This document shows positions 11,535 to 18,927 of a stretch of DNA of 64,000 bases, one piece after another. The stretch is from Microbacterium sp. BH-3-3-3 (GTDB taxonomy: Bacteria; Actinomycetota; Actinomycetes; Actinomycetales; Microbacteriaceae). The stretch is taken from NCBI RefSeq assembly GCF_001792815.1, contig NZ_CP017674.1:124001-188000 (forward strand), written 5' to 3'. A program made the position numbers and the translations under genes. The notes under the pieces are model-generated. The model saw only the letters and a list, made by a program, of their open reading frames with translations, was not told where the DNA came from and did not search any database. Numbering within the stretch: position 1 is the first letter of the stretch; every line of letters begins with the position of its first letter.

Positions 11535-11709
11535 GCGGGGGCTCTCTTTGTCGGAGGTGAGGTGTCGCTCGCGTATCGACAGAGGTCACGGTGCGGGTGC
11601 GGTTGTGGTCTGGAAAGATCGTCGCGGGGCAGCTCACCGTGGCCGAAGCGGCCGAGCAGCGCGGGCGGTGGAAGCCGGGCGACCCACGAGCCCCCGTATG
11701 ACGGTGATG

Positions 11710-12591
11710 TCACAACCGTCTCGATTGGGAGCGAACGACGCTGGCGGGATTCGCGTGGATGCGGCTCATGTGCTCGCGGAGGTGCCCGGTCGACTCGAGT
11801 CCGACCGCGTGGGCTGCGGCCGTGAAGGTCATGTTGCTGTCTGTGACGAGCTGTTCGAATCGGCTGATCCGGAGGCGCCGCAGGTACTGCATCGGCGTCA
11901 CTCCGAGGTCGCTGCGGAAAGCCCGCCGGAGGGCGGATACCGACATGTTCGCCTCCCCGGCGAGGCGGTCCATCGTCCACCTCTCCGTATACCGCGCGTG
12001 CAGGAGACGGCGCATGCGCTCGACCTCGCGCCGGGGAATGAGCCCCGTGACGGGCCCCTCGCCCGACGCCTCCAAGACCACCCGATCTGTGGCGAGGATG
12101 TAGGGGTGCACGGCGTCGATGACGCCGAGGGCGAGACGCATGCTCGTGAAGATGGGGGTGTCTGCCGGAAGGGTGGCCACTTGCTCGATGAGGGAGCCGA
12201 TCTTCGCGCGCGCGCGGCTGGGAAAGCGGATGCGTTGGACCGCGGGGGAGTGTGCACGGACATCACGCGCGAGCGCCCGTTGCCCGCCGACGATCGGGTA
12301 TCGCCAGTAGAGCACCTCGCTCACGAATCGCTCGTGCAGCAGGAGAGCGACGAATTCTGCGTGCGGGTCAGGACGGGCCCCGAAGGGGGTCGAGGGGCGG
12401 ATCACGATGAGATCGCCGGTGCCGGCGCGGACATCGGGGAATCGTCCGACGATCGTCACGCTCCCCGACTGGACCAGGAGGAACGTGTGCCGCAGGGTCG
12501 CATCCACCGGGACAGCGTTCCCGGAGTCGTGGCGCACGCCCACGACCGGGAGGGCGGACCTGGCGTGTTCAGTCCGTGTGCGTTCGAACAC
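11710..12591 (-). CDS. AraC-family transcriptional regulator
   Basis: 293 residues. The N-terminal half is a cupin-like sensory domain (LLVQSGSVTIVGRFPDVRAG, RPSTPFGARPDPHAEFV). The C-terminal ~100 residues contain two helix-turn-helix units: MDRLAGEANMSVSALRRAFR followed by GVTPMQYLRRLRI, then FTAAAHAVGLESTGHLREHM. Overall size and layout are standard. It lies 9 bp downstream of, and on the same strand as, the truncated DUF11-like gene, inside a region flanked by direct repeats, so it was probably acquired. The target is unknown. Confidence 0.9.
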   Translation of the reverse strand: MFERTRTEHARSALPVVGVRHDSGNAVPVDATLRHTFLLVQSGSVTIVGRFPDVRAGTGDLIVIRPSTPFGARPDPHAEFVALLLHERFVSEVLYWRYPIVGGQRALARDVRAHSPAVQRIRFPSRARAKIGSLIEQVATLPADTPIFTSMRLALGVIDAVHPYILATDRVVLEASGEGPVTGLIPRREVERMRRLLHARYTERWTMDRLAGEANMSVSALRRAFRSDLGVTPMQYLRRLRISRFEQLVTDSNMTFTAAAHAVGLESTGHLREHMSRIHANPASVVRSQSRRL

Positions 12592-12600
12592 CCGCGACCG

Positions 12601-13221
12601 CTAGACCGACGCTGCGCGGTGGGGGAAGTTCCTCCGGCGGGGCGAAACGACGATCGCGTCGTTCTCGTCTCGGTAGAGTCGGCCCTCGCCGTCTTGTGCG
12701 ACGAAGGCGAACGACGCGATCACGCTGTCTGCGCTCGAAAGGTCGCGAGCACGGATTCGATAAGTCGCAGCGAGAACCGCACATCCGGTCCCCGCCTCCA
12801 AGCAAGTCAGTCTCCCCTGAGTGACGGTGAGATCCGTGTCGTAGGTCAGATCGTCCATATGCCCATTCGTGAGTCGTCGAGCAATGACCGTTGCGTCGTA
12901 CAGATCGACATCGGTTTCGTTCTTGATCACCACGACGAAGGTGATCGTTTCGCCCTCCTCCGCGCCGGCGACGGTGCCGTAGGCCACGAAATGGACGCGC
13001 TCCTCCGGAACGACCAGCAGTCCGCCGAGCCTCGGTACGGTGACGACGGCCTCGTTTCGGGGTCGTACCCGTCGGAGGAGATGGGAGAGAGGGTACGTCC
13101 ACTTTGCAGACCAAGAAGTGCACGTGTCGGATCTCAATTCAGGTCCTCCCGCCTTAGCTCGAGGTCTTGCGCGTTGCCTTATCGCGCGGGGTGAAAGGGA
13201 CGTGTTCGGGCGTACCAGCAC
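12601..13221 (-). CDS. Truncated DUF11/DUF7507-like repeat-domain protein
   Basis: Open frame of up to 206 residues; the true start is uncertain and the first ~55 residues look unlike protein. The remainder fits one repeat of the DUF11 type found in large bacterial surface proteins: GAEEGETITFVVVIKNETDV, then DLYDATVIAR, GRLTCLEAGTGC, AATYRIRARDL and ENDAIVVSP. No signal peptide, sorting motif or further repeats are visible, and local GC is lower than in neighbouring genes. Most likely a fragment of a larger, laterally acquired surface protein gene. It ends 9 bp before the AraC gene. Confidence 0.5.
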   Translation of the reverse strand: MLVRPNTSLSPRAIRQRARPRAKAGGPELRSDTCTSWSAKWTYPLSHLLRRVRPRNEAVVTVPRLGGLLVVPEERVHFVAYGTVAGAEEGETITFVVVIKNETDVDLYDATVIARRLTNGHMDDLTYDTDLTVTQGRLTCLEAGTGCAVLAATYRIRARDLSSADSVIASFAFVAQDGEGRLYRDENDAIVVSPRRRNFPHRAASV

Positions 13222-13504
13222 GGTAATGAGCGTGGTTGCGACGGCTCAAATCGCCGTACGTGGCGGGTCGAGGACGACCCCGGCCCGCCGAATGGGCGGC
13301 TGCCGACGCCGCGAAGCGCGCAGTTCCCGCATTCGTGCGGAGCCCTCCTCGCTTCGGCCGCGGAGATGTCTCGCCACGACGGCCTGCAACCCGACGTGGA
13401 GGATGACGCGTGGGGGACGGATTACGACGCCGATGGAGTGGCGACATGTGCGAGGTCGGCGGATTGCACGGCAACCCGTCGCGGCCGCGGCACGGGCCTT
13501 CTCG
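13222..13504. other. Gene-free interval
   Basis: Between the DUF11-like fragment and the TAXI remnant. No frame has recognisable protein content, and I see no RNA gene or clear repeat. It is probably decayed sequence belonging to the same islet. Confidence 0.5.
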
Positions 13505-13595
13505 CTGCGATAGACGGGCCTCGGCGGGGGTGCGATGAAACGCGGGAGGCGTCGATGAGATGCGCCGGAGTGAGGTACCGCATCCCGAGGGCGCC
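13505..13595 (-). pseudogene. Remnant of the 3' end of a TAXI gene
   Basis: 13549-13595 aligns with the 3' part of the intact TAXI gene (about 6967-7014) at roughly 38 of 47 positions by eye, around GTCGATGAG, GCCGGAGT and GAGG.TAC. Weaker similarity continues left to about 13505, near the position of the TAXI stop. At about 13593 the match jumps to the interior of the MFS gene, so the kinase, the regulator and most of both flanking genes are missing from this copy. Confidence 0.65.
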
Positions 13596-13860
13596 GGAGC
13601 CGTCGTCACCTTGGTCTTCGCCCGCTGATGCAGGGCTTCGCCCCCGGTGGCGAGTGCGGCGTGAGCGCGACGTACATGTCCGAGGCCGCCATGCCCGGTG
13701 ATCGTGGCTTCCCGTCGTCGTCTTGCGACGTCATGTTCTGGGGGATCACGTGCTCGCCCAGACGACCCTGCTCGTCCTGGTGCTCACCCTCGACGACGAG
13801 GCCCTCTGGGCCGGGGGCTGGCAGGTCACCTCCGCGATTGGAGGGCCGGGAACGGATGCC
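13593..13860 (+). pseudogene. Remnant of the central part of the MFS transporter gene
   Basis: Strong match to 10396-10660 of the intact MFS gene, including GAGCGCGACGTACATGTCCG, GAGGCCGCCATGCCCGGT and GCTCGCCCAGACGACCCTGC. A one-base loss (CGCTGATGCAG against CGCCTGGTGCAG) breaks the frame, and many substitutions follow. No start, signal or ends of the gene are present. It is fused at its left to a TAXI remnant and runs at its right into the 61-bp repeat beside tRNA-Ala. Confidence 0.88.
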
Positions 13861-13900
13861 GTGAGCCCGCCGACGCGACCGGGATCCGCCACCGACCGGA
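13840..13900 (+). repeat. 61-bp direct repeat, right copy
   Basis: Partner of 11474-11534 (57 of 61 identical). Here it joins the MFS remnant on its left and the tRNA-Ala terminator on its right. The similarity may fade out further right (GCGGAGGCTTTCTCTC here against GCGGGGGCTCTCTTTG at the left copy), which would mean that the left copy once included the edge of the tRNA region. Confidence 0.8.
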
Positions 13901-13905
13901 ACGAC

Positions 13906-13933
13906 GAAAGCCCCCGCCGAAGCGGAGGCTTTC
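13906..13933 (-). terminator. Intrinsic terminator of tRNA-Ala
   Basis: On the minus strand GAAAGCCTCCGC / GCGGGGGCTTTC pairs around TTCG, immediately 3' of the tRNA. A T-rich GTCGTT follows. Confidence 0.8.
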
Positions 13934-13941
13934 TCTCTGGG

Positions 13942-14014
13942 TGGACCTGAGGGGACTCGAACCCCTGACCCCCTGCATGCCATGCAGGTGCGCTACCAGC
14001 TGCGCCACAGGCCC
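13942..14014 (-). tRNA. tRNA-Ala (anticodon GGC)
   Basis: 73 nt. The acceptor GGGCCTG pairs with CAGGTCC (one G-T); the D arm has GCGC AGCTGGTA GCGC; the anticodon stem CCTGC/GCAGG holds loop ATGGCAT with GGC; the T arm is GGGGTTCGAGTCCCC. No CCA is encoded. Its 3' end faces the accessory islet at 11.4-13.9 kb, the orientation expected if the gene served as an integration site. Confidence 0.95.
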
Positions 14015-14056
14015 GGATATTTTGTTTTCCGCCCCCTTCGAGGCAACTCCATGAGC

Positions 14057-14965
14057 TTACAACACAGATCGCGGGCGTAAGAAATCGGCGCGGCCGGGCG
14101 TGTCGTCGGTGCCCGTGACCGCGCGGATGACGGCGCGCCGCAGAGCCTGACCGCGCTCGCTCAGGCTCCTCTGACGGGCCACGTATTCGGCCTTGCCCTC
14201 GGCCGTTTCGATGGGGACGGGCAGGTAGCCCCAGTCGCGCAGGTCGTAGGGCGAGGCCTGCATGTCGAGGGTGCGGATGTCGCGGGCGAGCTCGAACGTC
14301 GCGAGCAGCAGGGGGCCGGGAACGAGAGGACCGAGCTTCACGGCCCACTTGTACACGTCCATGCCTGCGTGCAGACAACCGGGCTGCTCGCGCTCGGCCT
14401 GGTCGTCGCGTGAGAGGGGCGTACGGTTCAGCGGCACCGCGTCGGGCGTGAAGAACCGGAACGCGTCGAAGTGCGTGCAGCGCAGGTCGTGGGCGTCGAC
14501 CACCGCGTCGGTCCCGTCGCGGCCGAGCCGCAGCGGCACTGCGTGCCGCACCTCGTCGGCGCGGTAGGCCATGGCCCACTCGTGCAGCCCGAAGCAGCCG
14601 AACTGCGCCGGTCGGTCGGCGGTGGCCCGCAGCAGCGAGACGATGCCGCGATACAGGGATCCGCGCTCGGTGCGGAAGCTCTCGGCATCCACTCGCACGC
14701 CGTCACGGTCGCTGCGGTACCAGCGCCAGGCGGCGCGCTCGTCGGCGTCGCCGAGTACGACGTCGATGCCGGGGTGCCAGCGCCGCAGGATCGCCGGCTT
14801 GTACGAGTAGTAGGTGAAGAGGAAGTCCTCGACCGGGTGCTTCTCGGCCCGACTGGCCCGCGCGCGGTGGTCGGCGGTCAGTGCGTCGGCGCGTGCGGCG
14901 TGCGCATCGGCGAGGACGCTCCACTCGGCGCGCGAGAGCGTCGTCGTGTCGAGGACGGTGCTCAC
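14057..14965 (-). CDS. Conserved actinobacterial protein (often labelled 3-methyladenine DNA glycosylase)
   Basis: 302 residues from a GTG that overlaps the SRAP gene stop by four bases. Contains HPVEDFLFTYYSYKPAILRR, GCFGLHEWAMAY, the CLHAGMDVYKWAVKLGPLVP block and SPYDLRDWGYLPVPIET. This family is frequently given the 3-methyladenine glycosylase name in actinobacterial genomes, but I see no helix-hairpin-helix glycosylase signature that would support it. Tight coupling to a SRAP protein fits a nucleic-acid-related role; this is inference only. The exact activity should be treated as unknown. Confidence 0.75.
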   Translation of the reverse strand: MSTVLDTTTLSRAEWSVLADAHAARADALTADHRARASRAEKHPVEDFLFTYYSYKPAILRRWHPGIDVVLGDADERAAWRWYRSDRDGVRVDAESFRTERGSLYRGIVSLLRATADRPAQFGCFGLHEWAMAYRADEVRHAVPLRLGRDGTDAVVDAHDLRCTHFDAFRFFTPDAVPLNRTPLSRDDQAEREQPGCLHAGMDVYKWAVKLGPLVPGPLLLATFELARDIRTLDMQASPYDLRDWGYLPVPIETAEGKAEYVARQRSLSERGQALRRAVIRAVTGTDDTPGRADFLRPRSVL

Positions 14966-15672
14966 TCGACGGCGTCGATCAGCGCGGGGGAGTCGTTGCG
15001 CACATTGCCGACGTCGGACGACACGACGTGGTCGTCGAGCGTCTCGGCGACGTCGGGGGCCGCGTCGATCGCGGCGTCGAGCACGTCGCCGACGTTCTCG
15101 GTGGTCGGGTCGAGCCAGGCGTCGGCGAAATCGGGGTCGAGGAACAGCGGCATGCGGTCGTGGATCGATCCCAGGCGGCCGATGGCGTCGCGGGTGAGGA
15201 TCGTGCAGCTGAGCACCCACCGGGCGGGGTCGTCGTCGGCGAGCGAGGGGTCTTTCCACCACTCGTACAGCCCGGCGAAGAACAGCGGCGAGCCGTCGGA
15301 CGGGTGGATGTAGTGGGGGGTCTTGCCCTCGTCGGTGGTCTTCCACTCGTAGTACCCGGATGCCGGGATCACCGCGCGCCGCTTGATGAGCGCGGTGCGG
15401 AACATCGGCTTGTCTTCGACCTCTTCGGCGCGGGCGTTGAACGCCCGGGCGCCGATCTTGACGTCTTTCGCCCACCCGGGCACGAGCCCCCAGCGCGCGA
15501 CCTCGAGGCGCCGGACCGGGGGTTCGCTCTTGATCGAGTCGAGCACGATGCCCACGCGCGACGTGGGAGCGATGTTGTACGACGGCGGGGGCAGCTCGTC
15601 GGCCTCGACGTCGACGCGCAGCACCCCCACGAGCTGGGAGGCCACGTTGGCTACGACGAAACGACCGCACAT
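14962..15672 (-). CDS. SRAP-domain protein (HMCES/YedK family)
   Basis: Forms a covalent link with abasic sites in single-stranded DNA through Cys2, protecting them during replication. The 236 residues begin MCGRF, as required for the Cys2 nucleophile after Met removal. Conserved elements are SYNIAPTS, RWGLVPGWAK, FNARAEEV (active-site Asn), IPASGYYEWK (catalytic Glu) and the His of IHDRMPLFL. A TACGGT hexamer ends six bases before the ATG, suggesting a leaderless transcript. It is followed by an overlapping gene of unknown function. Confidence 0.94.
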   Translation of the reverse strand: MCGRFVVANVASQLVGVLRVDVEADELPPPSYNIAPTSRVGIVLDSIKSEPPVRRLEVARWGLVPGWAKDVKIGARAFNARAEEVEDKPMFRTALIKRRAVIPASGYYEWKTTDEGKTPHYIHPSDGSPLFFAGLYEWWKDPSLADDDPARWVLSCTILTRDAIGRLGSIHDRMPLFLDPDFADAWLDPTTENVGDVLDAAIDAAPDVAETLDDHVVSSDVGNVRNDSPALIDAVE

Positions 15673-15850
15673 GCTTCCACCGTACGCGCCCCCTCCGACA
15701 TCGAGCCGTGTGCGGCGTCCGGAGCCGACGGCCTTCGCCCCGCGTGCGTGCGTGTGGACAGCGATGCGCGCATCCTCAGCCCCAACGGCCCGGATGCCAC
15801 GGAGGTTGTCCGCATCGCGGAGGCTACGACCAGCGTCGCCCCGCCCGCGC

Positions 15851-16882
15851 TCAGCCCTCTCGCGAGATGACCCCGGCATCCTGCAGTCGCTCGAGCAGGC
15901 CCGCGCCGTCGGACTCGCTCACCCACGGCACCTCGGCGGCCGAGTGATCGTCGACCACGGTGCGCCCACCGGCCAGCACGGCCTCGGCGGGCAGCAGCCG
16001 GCGGATGGCGACGGCGGCGACGCTCCGCGGATTCTCGATGGCGAAGCCGGTGTAGATGGCGTCGTCGTGCTGACCGTCGTCACCGACGAGCAGCCACTTC
16101 ACCTGGGGGAACTCCCGCGCGAGACGGCGGAGGTTCTGCTCCTTGTGGTCGCGACCGCTGCGGAACCAGCGGTCGTGCGTGGGGCCCCAGTCGGTGAGCA
16201 GGAACGAGCCCGCCGGGAACAGGTGCCGACGCATGAAGCGGGTCAGAGTGGGGGCGACGTTCCAGGCACCGGTCGACAGGTAGATCACCGGCGTACCGGG
16301 GTTCTCCCGCGTCAGCCGCTCGAGCATGACCGCCATCCCCGGAACGGGCTGGCGGGCGTGTTCGTCGAGCACGAAGGAGTTCCAGGCCGCGAGAAGCGGA
16401 CGCGGAAGGGCGGTGACCATGACGGTGTCGTCGATGTCGCTCACGACGCCGAAGCGCACGTCGGAGCCGACGATGAACACGCGGGTCTCGGTGGGCTCGC
16501 TGCCCTCGACCGACATGGTGATTTCCTGCCAGCCGGGCGCGAGCGTCGCGGGGAGCTTGGCGTCGATCACTCCGCCACGGTCGGCGGTGACCTCGTGCGT
16601 CACCCCGTCGATGACGATGTCGACGCGCGCCATCCCCACCGGAACGGCGGCGAACGCACGCCAGCCGCGCAGGCTCGCGGACTCTCCGGTCGAGGTGCGC
16701 TTGATCGGCGGGGCGATCAGCACGCGACCGAGCACGCGCACCCACTCCTCGGTTCCGTAGCCCGGAAAGCCGGTGACCACGGGACGCAGGTGGCGGGCGC
16801 GCGCCCGACGCTCGCGCCAGCGGTGGAACCGGCGCTCGAGTCGGGCGAACCAGAGCACTTTGGCGCGAGAAGAGCGAGACAT
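15851..16882 (-). CDS. App1/DUF2183-family phosphatase-like protein
   Basis: 343 residues from the ATG at 16882, with GCGGA just upstream. The C-terminal half carries HAD-like motifs of the App1 family: GVVSDIDDTVMVT (the DxD nucleophile), VIYLSTGAWN, LLTDWGPTHDRW and LLVGDDGQHD. The yeast member is a phosphatidate phosphatase; the bacterial substrate is not established. The N-terminal part is basic and probably beta-rich. It lies 5 bp downstream of dedA, so the pair may act on membrane lipids together. Confidence 0.88.
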   Translation of the reverse strand: MSRSSRAKVLWFARLERRFHRWRERRARARHLRPVVTGFPGYGTEEWVRVLGRVLIAPPIKRTSTGESASLRGWRAFAAVPVGMARVDIVIDGVTHEVTADRGGVIDAKLPATLAPGWQEITMSVEGSEPTETRVFIVGSDVRFGVVSDIDDTVMVTALPRPLLAAWNSFVLDEHARQPVPGMAVMLERLTRENPGTPVIYLSTGAWNVAPTLTRFMRRHLFPAGSFLLTDWGPTHDRWFRSGRDHKEQNLRRLAREFPQVKWLLVGDDGQHDDAIYTGFAIENPRSVAAVAIRRLLPAEAVLAGGRTVVDDHSAAEVPWVSESDGAGLLERLQDAGVISREG

Positions 16883-16887
16883 TCCGC

Positions 16888-17568
16888 TCAGTCTTTCACG
16901 TCGCCGTCCGCTGGTCCGAGGGAAGTCGTCTCTTCGGCCAGATGGCGACGTTCCGCGCGTTCGATCAGCTTCTTGGCGACGAAGACCAGCACGAGGAACG
17001 CCACGAGGATGCCGACGAAGAGGTAGCCGGCGTAGTGCAGTTGGTCGGCGAGCTCGCGGTAGGTGCCCGCGGCGGTGGCCGCGACGGTGATGTACAGCCC
17101 GGCCCAGATCAGGCACGCGGGGGTCGTCCAGGCGAGGAACCGGCGGTAGCTGTACCCGCTCATCCCCACCGTCAACGGCACGAGCGAGTGCAGTACGGGA
17201 AGGAAGCGCGAGAGGAAGATCGCCGGTCCGCCGCGTCGGCGGAGGTACCGGTCGGCGCGATCCCAGTTGCGTTCGCCGAGCTTCTGGCCCAGCCGCGAAG
17301 CACGGATGCGGGGACCGAAGTACCGGCCCAGCCAGAAGCCGAGGCTCTCGCCGATCAACGCGCCCAGGACGACGGCTGCGCCCAGCAGCACTCCTTCGAG
17401 CGGAGACGCGATCGCGGTGCCCGCCACGATGACCATGGTGTCGCCGGGAACGATCAGACCGACCAGCACGCTCGTCTCGAGCACCATCGCGACACCGGCG
17501 ACGATCGTGCGCAGCACGGGGTCGACGTTTTGAACGACGTCGAGCAGCCACGTGAGGATCTCGTTCAC
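16888..17568 (-). CDS. DedA-family membrane protein
   Basis: Integral membrane protein of the DedA/VTT superfamily; some members translocate undecaprenyl phosphate or phospholipids. 226 residues with family marks VPGDTMVIVAGTA, GALIGESLGFWLGRYFGPR and FLSRFLPVLHSLVPLTVGMS, plus several hydrophobic helices and a charged C-terminus. The GTG start is preceded six bases away by TAGGGT (minus strand 17575-17580), consistent with a leaderless transcript. First gene of an operon with the App1-like gene. Confidence 0.92.
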   Translation of the reverse strand: MNEILTWLLDVVQNVDPVLRTIVAGVAMVLETSVLVGLIVPGDTMVIVAGTAIASPLEGVLLGAAVVLGALIGESLGFWLGRYFGPRIRASRLGQKLGERNWDRADRYLRRRGGPAIFLSRFLPVLHSLVPLTVGMSGYSYRRFLAWTTPACLIWAGLYITVAATAAGTYRELADQLHYAGYLFVGILVAFLVLVFVAKKLIERAERRHLAEETTSLGPADGDVKD

Positions 17569-17574
17569 CCCGTC

Positions 17575-17603
17575 ACCCTATGGCCGTCGGCCACGCCTAG
17601 CCT
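17575..17603. promoter_or_regulatory. Divergent leaderless promoters of dedA and pabB
   Basis: On the minus strand TAGGGT (17575-17580) ends six bases before the dedA GTG; on the plus strand TAGCCT (17598-17603) ends six bases before the pabB GTG. Both spacings put transcription starts at or beside the start codons. Inference from position and hexamer shape only. Confidence 0.5.
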
Positions 17604-17609
17604 GGGAGC

Positions 17610-18860
17610 GTGCCGCACTCCACCGCCCCGGTCGCCCTCCCCGCGTGGGTCGACCCCGAGGCGGTGTTCCTGCACCTTCTCGCCGACGCCGATCACGCGT
17701 TCTGGCTCGATGCCGGGGTCGACGCGTCGACCGGGTGGAGCTGGATGGGAACGGGCGTTCCCGACCCGTCGTCGGCGCCGATGGATCAGGATGCCACTTC
17801 ACCCGGCCTCGCACCCGGATCACCCGGAGAGGAAGCCGGGGCGTTCCGCGGGGGATGGGTCGGCTGGCTCACGTACGAGGGTGACCCGGTCTGGCTGCGG
17901 GTGGAGACGTTCCTCGCGTTCGACCACGCCGCACGCCGCGTGTGGGCCTTCGGCGACGCCGAGATCGCCCGGCGCGCGGCCGAGGCCCCCGTGCCGCCGC
18001 CGGTGCCCGTCGCGGAGCGCCGGGGTGCGGCATCCGGTCGCGTGACACCCACCCGCTACGCGGAACTCATCGAGGCCTGCCGCGCGCGCATCCGCGAGGG
18101 CGACGCGTATCAGCTGTGCCTCACCACGCGATTCACCGTGCCCGGAGCCGTCGACCCCGTGGCGGTGTTCCGGCGCCTCCGCCGCGCCTCGACCTCGCAC
18201 CACGCCGGCTTCGTGCGCTCCGGCGACACGGCGCTGGCGAGCGCATCGCCCGAGCGCTTCCTCGAGGTGCGCGGCGGGGCCGTGCACACCCACCCGATCA
18301 AGGGCACGCGTCCGCGATCCGCCGACCCGGTGCGCGACGCCGCCCTGGCCGACGCCCTGCGGACGGATGCCAAGGAGCGCGCCGAGAACGTCATGATCGT
18401 CGACCTCATGCGCAACGACCTGTCGCGGGTGTGCGAGCCGTCGAGCGTGGGCGTCGACCGTCTGCTCGAGGTCGAGAGCTACCCGCACGTGCACCAGCTC
18501 GTCAGCGAGGTGTCGGGGCGCCTGCTCCCCGGCACGCGCGTCGGTGCGTTGCTCGAGGCGACCTTTCCGGCCGGCAGCATGACGGGCGCCCCCAAGCAGT
18601 CGGCGATGCAGATCCTCGCCGGCCTCGAAGAAGCCCCGCGCGGCGTCTACTCCGGCGCCTTCGGGTGGATCGGCGACGACGGCGCGGCCGATCTCGCCAT
18701 GGTGATCCGCAGCGTCGTCGTCGACGCGGATGCCGCCTGGGTCGGCGCCGGCGGGGGGATCACCTGGCGTTCTGTCGCGGCATCCGAAGTCGCGGAGGTG
18801 GGGATCAAGGCGCGAGCGCCCCTCGCCGCCCTCGGCGCCGAGGTACCGCCCGGGTGGTGA
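17610..18860 (+). CDS. pabB: Aminodeoxychorismate synthase component I
   Basis: Chorismate-binding enzyme that makes 4-amino-4-deoxychorismate for folate with a PabA glutaminase partner, which is not in this window. 416 residues. The C-terminal chorismate domain has HPIKGTRPR, where the Lys is typical of PabB rather than anthranilate synthase, plus MIVDLMRNDLSRVC, FPAGSMTGAPK and GVYSGAFGWIG. The N-terminal region is divergent. It starts at GTG 17610. Another chorismate-utilising enzyme of the family cannot be fully excluded. Confidence 0.88.
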   Translation: MPHSTAPVALPAWVDPEAVFLHLLADADHAFWLDAGVDASTGWSWMGTGVPDPSSAPMDQDATSPGLAPGSPGEEAGAFRGGWVGWLTYEGDPVWLRVETFLAFDHAARRVWAFGDAEIARRAAEAPVPPPVPVAERRGAASGRVTPTRYAELIEACRARIREGDAYQLCLTTRFTVPGAVDPVAVFRRLRRASTSHHAGFVRSGDTALASASPERFLEVRGGAVHTHPIKGTRPRSADPVRDAALADALRTDAKERAENVMIVDLMRNDLSRVCEPSSVGVDRLLEVESYPHVHQLVSEVSGRLLPGTRVGALLEATFPAGSMTGAPKQSAMQILAGLEEAPRGVYSGAFGWIGDDGAADLAMVIRSVVVDADAAWVGAGGGITWRSVAASEVAEVGIKARAPLAALGAEVPPGW

Positions 18861-18927
18861 CGTCCGGGTCCGATAACCTGGACGCTGGCCCCCGCGGCCT
18901 CCCCGACCTTCACGATTGGCTTCACCC

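Noticed and set aside
11590..11690. Possible transposase helix-turn-helix remnant (KIVAGQLTVAEAAEQ)
   Set aside because: Only about 30 residues, no further transposase motifs and no terminal inverted repeats; too weak to call.
18916..18927. TTG start for leuS four codons upstream
   Set aside because: The GTG at 18928 gives the more usual N-terminus; neither has a clear ribosome binding site, so this is a preference, not proof.
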